Shown here piece by piece: positions 57,096 through 64,000 of a DNA stretch of 64,000 bases. Below the pieces are notes generated by a model. That model had not been told where the DNA came from and made no database searches. It saw only the letters and a list, made by a program, of their open reading frames with translations. Source of the DNA: Simmondsia chinensis (lineage: Eukaryota; Streptophyta; Magnoliopsida; Caryophyllales; Simmondsiaceae); NCBI GenBank assembly GCA_018398585.1, contig JAGTTD010000010.1, positions 4,977,501 through 5,041,500 on the forward strand, in the 5' to 3' direction. How positions within the stretch are numbered: position 1 is the stretch's first letter; the number at the start of each line of letters is the position of its first letter. The translations under genes were made by a program, and so were the position numbers.

Positions 57096-59093
57096 GTGAA
57101 ATCAAGTCTTTCCTATGACTTTTTTAGGCTCCGTGTTAGAAGTGAAGTTGCTAGGACAGTTGCTAGTATGAATGGGAGAGGGGTTGCTAGTTTCGTGATT
57201 AGTGTTGATTAGGCAAAGCCTAGCAGAAAGATGTCTCCTACATTTCACCTGGTCCGGCCTCAATCGGATTCTCCCCAAAGATCTGATGATTTACCTATCA
57301 ATCATGTTAGGAATGGTGCTCCCTCTAGATCTCAAAATGGGATTGTTTTGGATCAATCCAATTACAAGATTGTGGTGGCAAATACAAACAAGCGTGTGAA
57401 GGAATGACCTAACAGGTCAATTATTACGCAATTTTTCAAGGAGGATACTCTTGATAGTATTCTCACACATATCACAGAGAATAACCTTATAGTCCCTAGA
57501 GGATTAAGCCCGAGCACCTTCATTTTGACACGTGACTCAACCGAAACCTTGGACTCATATCTCGGGCCTCGAAAATAAATGTTGCTCCATAAATTCAAAA
57601 CAGTGGCTAGATAGTCAAGTCAGATTCTAGGTTCAGTGTGCAAAAGAGTATGGACTGAAGTCCATGGATTGTGAGTTCAATGTTGGTTGAAGGAATGTTT
57701 CATAGATTTTACCAACATATGGGGCAAGTTTATCTGGACTGACACCAAAATGTCTGCGATGAGGTGCTTTGATGTTGGATGATTATATATTGAAACATCC
57801 TCCCCATCACTGATTCATCAAATGGTCCAAGTACAGTTCATGATTCATCAAATAGTCCAAGTACAATTCAATGAAGAATCTTGCCTAGTTTTTTGTCAAA
57901 GATGGTAATTTTGAATTGATCTCTAATTGCTTCCCTAAGGTAATTGCCCTCACTGCCTCTGCTAGGCTTTCCAGGGAGATGGAATCATCTCCTCAATATA
58001 ATATTGTCACCAAAGCATGCTTCACTCAGCAAACACACCCTCTATTTGGTTTATCCATGCATGAGCTCTCATTGGCTAGCTTGGGTGTTGGTCTTGTATC
58101 TTTGGATCCTCATTCAAGCTTGGCCAGGGTTATCTTGAAATGTGTGGAGTGTGATATGGGCCAATTTGACATTTACACTGGTGGTCAGTTGATCGGTAGA
58201 TGGACTTGGGATCTTACATGCCTATGCTCGGTCGTTTTGTTTACCTTTCTCCAGTCAAATCCTCAATTACCAGTTCAAGCAACTCACTCTGCTCTTGCCT
58301 TGCCCTAGAACGAGGTCAACTTGGACAACTTGGCTAGGCCCCAAGGCCTTACATCTAGTCTTGTATGCTGGTAGTGATAATCATTCTGAGTCTTCTGGAC
58401 TAGAGTATCTGTCGGGTTTTGAACCACATCTGGTAATGATGTCACATGTTGCTGAGTCCAGTGAGACAGGGAAGCAAATAAGGAAGAGGGTGGTGGGCCA
58501 TTAGGTTACTAGCTTTGTGTCATCAAAGAAAAGCCGAAGAGCTCAAAAGTGCAAGATAAAACAACAAGAGAAGCGGGACTGGCAGGAATTCCTGAAGAAT
58601 ATATCTCCCGGGAGTAGTGCGAAGAAACTGGTCAAACCCACTGGGAAACAAAAAATGGGGAAGTTGGTAAGGAAGGGTGCCAATGCTAAAGATGCAGGTA
58701 AGCTTTCTGATGCAAAGCGTAGGTGGGAGTTTGGGAAAAAGCTTGGTTTGGCATATAGTGATGAATCGAATATGATTGAACTTTTTGCAAGGTTGGAGTA
58801 GAGATTTATTTTGACTAGATACGTTGTCAATCTCTCTCCAACTCTAATACAGTTCGACATTTTCCCCTACACTGGCCCCATCTCATCCAATGCTGTCATA
58901 GCCATGTAGTGCCTGTATTTGATCCTTTTGCATGTTTGTTGTTTTTGTCTTGGTTTCTTGTTTTCTCTGATGTCTTTTGTTTATATTTCTATTTCTTGCT
59001 TCTTTTTTTTTTTTTTTTTATGGGTTCACTAACACCTTGCTTGTTCAAGTTGCCTATTTTATATTGTGACTGTGTCATTAATTATCGAAAAAG
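57096..59093 (+). mobile_element. L1-type LINE lacking ORF2, with 14-bp target duplication
   Basis: GGGTAATTTCTAGA (57082-57095) and GGGTAAATTCTAGA (59094-59107) flank it with one difference. The 5' end is truncated inside ORF1. ORF1 ends at 58799-58801 and a 3' UTR of about 290 bases follows, with a T run (59003-59020) and the end TTAATTATCGAAAAA. There is no endonuclease or RT sequence between ORF1 and the UTR. Confidence 0.75.
57130..58801 (+). pseudogene. LINE ORF1 remnant
   Basis: Read in pieces: ASMNGRGVASFVI (end of an RRM-like domain), then about 57650-57850 the DUF4283-like traces VWTEVHGL, CFIDFTNIWGKFIW and CFDVG. From 58370 comes SDNHSESSGLEYLSGFEP (the PPGFE zone, altered). At 58520-58800 a lysine-rich C-terminal domain QQEKRDWQEFLKNISPG... 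ends in WEFGKKLGLAYSDES. Stops occur at 57211, 57407, 57577 and elsewhere. An internal 29-base duplication (CATCAAAT-GTCCAAGTAC words) lies at 57812-57870. Confidence 0.65.
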
Positions 59094-59107
59094 GGGTAAA
59101 TTCTAGA

Positions 59108-59805
59108 AAACCATGCTTCTTTTACATCAAAACTAGAAAACCTTCTTTATAATAGAAAATCAAGTACTTTACACCTTATTATTTAAAAATCTATCACTTT
59201 ATCATGTTCGTTAAGTATGTCGTTAATTCACATTTTTATGAACATTTTTCCTTTAAAAATTGAGGTGTCAAAGTGATTGATTTTAATTTTGGAAGGAATC
59301 TATTTTTGGTTTTTAGGCAAAAGAAATGGGAATTTTTACTACAATTTACCGAAAAAATCCCCTTTTAATTAACTATAATATCGGTATTACAAATATAAAG
59401 ATGGAAATTTATTTTTTAATTTTATAAAAAATAATTGACAAATATTTGAAAAAAATAATTGTGTATAGATTGATAAATTAAGAAAATAAAAAAGGGTGAA
59501 ACTGAAAAAGTTAAAAAAATATTATTATATCTATTTTGTAAATTCCAGAAAAAATTTAAATAAATTTTTTGTTTTATTTTTTATCTTTCTTTCACATTTA
59601 TTTGAAAAATCATTTTTTTCACATTTTAAAGTGATGAACTTTTCAGCTTCTAATTTTCTTCATCTAAATTCTTTAGATTACATTTTATTACTGTAAAATA
59701 TATTAGTTAGACATAATTTTTTTAAAAATAATAACTTCACCATAAGATTTAACCTTTGTTCTATTTCCACATAGTAGATCAACTGAGAATTATTTTACAT
59801 TAGTA
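59108..59805. other. AT-rich intergenic DNA
   Basis: No gene or repeat recognised; the open frame 59496-59696 is AT-rich noise. Confidence 0.4.
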
Positions 59806-59900
59806 ATGCGGGAGGGAAGGGGGATATCAGATTTGAACTCGTGTCCTGAGGTTGGAGTATTGCCACCCCAACCACTGAGACAGACTGGGAACGGCAGGTC
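59806..59900 (-). mobile_element. tRNA-derived SINE head (candidate)
   Basis: On the minus strand TCTCAGTGGTTGGGGTGG (box A-like) is followed about 30 bases later by ACGAGTTCAAATCTGA (box B-like). The word CCCCCTTCCCTCCCGC follows. This is the layout of a tRNA-type pol III promoter. It has no intact tRNA fold and no defined tail. Confidence 0.5.
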
Positions 59901-60079
59901 AACTTAGTATATACCATTTTGATGCACATGAATTGTTTAATTTAAGAAAATATTTTTTTTTTCCATGAATTATTATCCTATATTTTTATGTTTGTTTCTT
60001 TTTATACAATTTATTAACGTCACTTAAAAATCTATTTCTATTAAAATTTGTTGTGTTTAATCTTATGTTTGTAAAAAAG

Positions 60080-60150
60080 TTTTAATGGAAAATTTGAATA
60101 TATTCTCCCATCAAAAAATTTTAATGGAAAATTTGAATATATTTTCCCAT
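60080..60150. repeat. Direct repeat, 2 x 32 bp
   Basis: TTTTAATGGAAAATTTGAAT through CCCAT occurs at 60080-60111 and 60119-60150 with one difference. Confidence 0.9.
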
Positions 60151-61036
60151 TTTATATTTGTAGTATCATTATTACAATTAATTAAAATAACAGTGTTTGA
60201 ATAAATTGTAAAAAAATAATCTCCCTTGTGGCTAAAAATTAAAAAAGACCACTCCAAAATAAAATCAAACAATTTATCCTTATTCTTAAAGGGTAATATC
60301 GTCATAAAAACATGATATACCGATCAAGTTAACGAATTGGGGTAAATTGTTGAATTTTAGAAAAAAAAAAGGGAGATAATTATTTACGTGTATTTTCTAA
60401 CCGCGGTTTTATTTTTTTAAGGTAAAATATTTTGCAATTTACCCTATTTATAATTATATCAATTTAGTTCATGTACAATTTATGTCGTATCAATTTACTC
60501 AAATGGTGAAATTGAAGTTAAGCTAATAATATAATTTTTAATTGCGCGATCATATTAGATGCAAGTGACACAATACAAAGCTACCAGTCAACCATATTTA
60601 AACTTGCCCTTGATCTAACTACTAAAAATTCCATTACTAATGTTCGTGCTCCTAAAATTGGTCGAGGGACAACTTGAAGATGGATTTACCATGGCTTGGT
60701 GATTGGGATCTTTTTTTGGTATTTTTAAGTGTATCTGACTTTAAGTTCCACTTTTGGGATTCTAGTAATGCTTCAATTAAAAATGCTTCTTCAAATACTT
60801 GATTAATATATGTTAATTAAAGACATGGACACAACTGAAGAGGCTTGAGAGCTTGACAACCTAGCTCAAGCTCGATTCAATCAAGTTGTTAACCTGGTAA
60901 TCTTGACTCAATATAATACAATCAAGATCAAACCTAACCAGGTCTAGTTGGAGTGACCCAAGTTGAGTAAGTGATGCCAGATTGACTCAATTAAACTCTA
61001 GACATAAAAGTCAAAACATTGAACTGGTTATGCAAC

Positions 61037-61470
61037 TTTTTTTTTTTTTTTTTGATAATTGGATTTTCATTAATCTTTAGAATTTGTACATGTGCCCAAT
61101 CAAATAAATGGACAAAAACAAAATAACAAAAGCCATCCATCCCATACAAAATGTGGATATTCATGTACATCAAAAGAAAGCATCCCTAACTAAATATACA
61201 ACCCTCAAGTAATTGTAGTCAATCTATTGAAGCCAAGCAATCAAGGGGGAGCTTCTTAGAACAACATTCTTGGCAAGGGAGTCAGCTAATTGATTTGCTT
61301 CTCTCTTCTGGTGTATGATTGAGACCCAAGATAATTCTTTCCGAAGCACTTGGATTCTGTTGATAGCAAAGTTCATCTTCCAAGGATATGAGTCTAAGTT
61401 GTTTGCCCATGAGACAGCATTTCTTGAGTCAGATTCGATTATTAGCCTGCTACTCTTGATGTTGTCTTCT
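61037..61470 (-). mobile_element. 5'-truncated L1-type LINE, ORF2 RNase H end
   Basis: The T run 61037-61053 is the poly(A) on the minus strand, preceded by a UTR ending CCAATTATC. From 61469 to 61224 one open frame encodes LIIESDSRNAVSWANN, WKMNFAINRIQVL and HQKREANQLADSLAKN and then stops. The ESDS...REAN..AD.LA pattern is the plant RNase H-like domain found at the end of many L1 ORF2 proteins. This is the only ORF2 remnant of an L1-type LINE in the window. Confidence 0.78.
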
Positions 61471-62109
61471 TAACAAACTTAAATTCACTATATATCGAAT
61501 GTAGGAAACTACTACAAAACCCACAAAAGTTGTGCCTTTTCGAACATCTTCACCAACACTCTAATTGGTTGTGTACTAAAGTAATGTTGAACCAAGTACC
61601 CGAGAAATAGAAAAGAAAAGAAGAGGCGAATGTGGAACACTTTTTAAAGTCTACAGTTCCTTTATTTAGATTGTAAGGATAGCTATTCTCCTAAGTTTTC
61701 ACTTTCGTCTCTCTTTCCTAAGGGGGTCCTAGCTTTCATGTTTAGCTCAAACTCCCACAAATTCGAGTAGTCATTCATGAGTAGCATCCCTTGTCTTTAC
61801 GTTTTTCTTTAGTTCCACATGTTCAGTCTTGGCAATCATGATAATCACACCAAGAATGTGCCTATCAATCGTTTCATTTAAACTGGAACAATGTCTTCCT
61901 TGAGCATGCGTTTTTTACCGGTCTTTTCCTTGATCATGTGCCAATCACATGTGTTATTTAATCAAAACATCGTTGTTCCTGATTTTACAATTTTACCGGG
62001 TTAACAACCCCACTTAAGGTCAAGTTACTCTAAAAGTAAATTAGCACAATCTAAATTGTATAGGGATTGAATTAGCACAATCTAATTTTACCGGGCTAAC
62101 ATTCTCGCC

Positions 62110-62418
62110 CAATGATATGAGTTGGGTGTTGGGTCTGGGCTTCAGTCCCATTCCTGGTTCTTGTGCTAGCCTTCTGGTTCTTCTTCTTCTAGGTTCCCTG
62201 TGTGTGATGGGTCTGTGCACCACGTTGTTTCTTGTCCTCGTGTCTTTTCTAGTTCTGTGCTCGGTGGTTAATGTGTCGTGTTTTGAGGTGAGCGGTTTGA
62301 TCATCTTTTCTTGTTTTGTGTTTTCTTTTTTGGTCCCTGTGCTGTTGCGGGTCGGACTGAGGCCTTGCCTAGCGAGTGGCCGACTTGTGTAGCGACTTTG
62401 TCGCAATTTATCGGAAAA
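62110..62418 (+). mobile_element. L1-type LINE 3' UTR
   Basis: A GT-rich stretch with TTCTTGTGC, TTCTTCTTCTTCTAGG, TGTCGTGTTTTG and GGCCTTGCCTAGCGAGTGGCC ends in GTCGCAATTTATCGGAAAAAAAA. This ending style (TTATC plus A run) is that of the other LINE copies. No coding part is retained. Confidence 0.6.
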
Positions 62419-62509
62419 AAAATTCACACAATAAAAAATATAAGACTAAATCAATACAGTATATAAAATTTGTACCATAAATAACTCAATTATTTAAATA
62501 ATAAAATAT

Positions 62510-62826
62510 AGAGCTCTTTACATCATAAATCCCCAAATTTGATCTATTGTGTCAATTTAGTACTTGTCATCTTAATTCGGTTGATTTAGTCCGTGTATAA
62601 TACATTGTGTCAATTCAATTCTAGAGTAAAATTGACGTTGAGCTGGCATTAGAATTTCTAATACTCATGTCACATGTGAGTTTAAATTAGATTTATGTAA
62701 AGGTTTGTATTGATTCACTTATATTTGACGTGACCAAACGATGTAAAAGTATGCCATTAACTTCACTTCAATTTTATCAGAAGTACAATATGTAAAAATA
62801 TGTCATTAACTTCACCTAAGAGGGTA
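62510..62826. repeat. Left part of a MITE-like element
   Basis: TGTGTCAATTTAGTACTTG, GTTGATTTAGTCCGTG and similar words match the 44659 family. The 5S-SINE at 62830 lies at its inner edge. The right part is not clear. Confidence 0.4.
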
Positions 62827-62829
62827 CCA

Positions 62830-63044
62830 ACATGAAAGCACCGGATCCCATTAGAACTCCGAAGTAAAGCGTGCTTAGACAAAAGTAGTACCAAGATAGG
62901 TGACCTCCTAGGAAGTCCTCATGTTGCACCCCTCAGTTTGGAAGTTCTCGAAAATAGCACTCGTTTAGGGAAGGCTGCGTACACCCCCTCCCCCCGACCC
63001 TTTAGGCGAGAGCCCTCGGGACACTAGAAATGTTGTTTTTTTTT
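62830..63044 (+). mobile_element. 5S rRNA-headed SINE, copy 7
   Basis: Starts AAAGCACCGGATCCCATTAG (5S position about 25 onward) and continues to the 5S end GTTGCACCCCT near 62932. The body is CTCGAAAATAGC, AGGGAAGGCTGCGTACA and CGACCCTTTAGGCGAGAGCC, ending in GACACTAGAAATGTTG and a T run. The A box carries a T to A change (GAAGTAAAGCG). Confidence 0.85.
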
Positions 63045-63744
63045 AAAAATTCTCCGAATATGCGCATTGGAACTCTGGTTTACAATATAAATCATACACA
63101 AACTAAATTAAATAAATTAGAAATTTTTTGATAACTAAATTCATATATTCCAAAAAAAGAGGGTTATAAAACAAGGTAGGAACCCTACAACCTCACAATT
63201 TAGAAACCATAACATTACTCGTTTTAGAGCCATAAATCTCCCTGATCAAATGTGCAAGCGCAACAAACCCCCGATTCCTACAACAACCAGTTAGCTACTG
63301 AAGCCCCATCAACATGACAATTAAAAACACAAACACTAAACTAAGAATTGAATAAAGTACAGAGAACGTATGACACGAACTACTTGAAGAATAAAGTTTG
63401 ATAACTTTTAATTTTAGGGTGGTGTTACTAATTGTTAGAACGAAAAATGCTATCACTAGAGAAATGATACAGAAAAAATGACCACAAATTTGATATGTTA
63501 TTAATAATTTTTGCTTTAATAATAATATTATGCTAAATATTATTTATATTAGATACACCAAAAGCTTCTAAAGAAGGATGCTCCACGAGGACAAATTCTC
63601 AAAAGGGAGAAGTTCTAGCATAAATCCTGACAAAGTGACACGTGATATGTTACAAGTTAGCATCTTCTCCTTTTTGTTATTTTCAGCAAACTTCACTTTG
63701 TTAGAGCATCACCGTCCATTGTTCACTGTCATCCAAACACTAAT
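63045..63744. other. AT-rich intergenic DNA
   Basis: No gene or repeat recognised. Confidence 0.4.
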
Positions 63745-63950
63745 GCTTTGTTTGACAACTGGGTAAAAGATGAAAGCAGTAAAGAAAGACAAGATAAAGA
63801 AGAGGGTGAGATAATATTCTTCCCTTAGTTGAATATATCTAATAAAGAGGGGGGAGTAAAGGTAAAGATGTGTAAATAAGTTAAAGAGAATTATGGTTAT
63901 AATAAGGGCAAAATTATCCTTAACTTTTTAAAACTTATCCTCCCCCTCAT
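63745..63950. repeat. MITE-like repeat, family of 53985
   Basis: Begins TTTGACAACTGGGTAAAAG, contains TTGAATATATCTAATAAAG and AATTATGGTTATAATAAGGGC. It may continue to the window end, where TGCTTGTTGCTTTGTTACC resembles the RTE UTR next to intron 2. Confidence 0.55.
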
Positions 63951-64000
63951 GACTGCTTGTTGCTTGTTGCTTTGTTACCTTATTGCTGCTTTAGGCTCTC

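Larger units (their letters stand above)
60415..62486. repeat. MITE-like element possibly split by two LINE tails
   Basis: The left part (60430-60600) has ATATCAATTTAGTTCATGTAC and AATTGCGCGATCATATTAGATGC words. The right part (62030-62100, 62420-62486) has AATTAGCACAATCTAA and ends ATAAATAACT. The words are those of the 44659 family. The pairing of the two parts is uncertain. The part 61565-61980 between them is unassigned. Confidence 0.35.

Overview
This window is nuclear DNA of a flowering plant, most likely a eudicot. The evidence is one intron-containing subtilase gene of a plant-specific type, Ty1/copia and Ty3 LTR retrotransposons with plant primer sites, plant L1- and RTE-type LINEs, plant-type SINEs and many AT-rich MITE-like elements. 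I cannot name the species. Only one host gene is convincing: a three-exon subtilisin-like protease on the minus strand (45545 to 40874), closest in my memory to Arabidopsis SBT1.6. Everything else I can identify is transposable-element DNA, mostly decayed and often nested.

Layout. 1-1.5 kb: Ty3/gypsy remnant. 1.5-8.1 kb: AT-rich DNA with a tRNA-type SINE head (4.2 kb) and a large inverted repeat (5.5-6.85 kb). 8.2-11.2 kb: an internally deleted copia element with two LTRs. 11.9-13.1 kb: three SINEs whose heads derive from 5S rRNA. 13.4-19.3 kb: a degraded copia element (minus). 19.9-23.5 kb: a TIR element interrupted by a LINE that carries only ORF1. 25.7-27.8 kb: copia remnant and a TRIM. 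28.3-34.4 kb: a structurally complete copia element of the same family as the 13.4-19.3 kb copy (plus), with perfect 5-bp target duplication, inserted in a minus-strand LTR that abuts an RTE LINE (35.4-36.2 kb). 36.3-39.6 kb: LINE remnants. 40.9-45.5 kb: the subtilase gene, whose introns hold a MITE, an RTE tail, a mini-copia and more MITE DNA. 45.7-52.2 kb: SINEs, MITEs, RTE tails and a TRIM-like LTR. 52-64 kb: mostly unassigned AT-rich DNA with another ORF1-only LINE (57.1-59.1 kb), LINE tails and one more 5S-SINE.

Three systems stand out. First, at least seven copies of a SINE with a 5S rRNA-derived head share a roughly 120-bp 3' tail with the RTE LINE copies here, which points to an RTE/5S-SINE partnership. 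One copy starts at 5S nucleotide 1 and is flanked by a long target duplication. Second, three L1-type LINE insertions carry an ORF1 end followed directly by a 3' UTR and poly(A), with no ORF2. Third, the copia family at 13 kb and 28 kb has LTRs packed with the palindrome TGTGTCGACACA, lacks a standard tRNA primer site, and has a 30-base leader complementary to part of its own LTR.

All calls rest on reading the sequence and on recalled family features. No search, alignment program or expression data was used.
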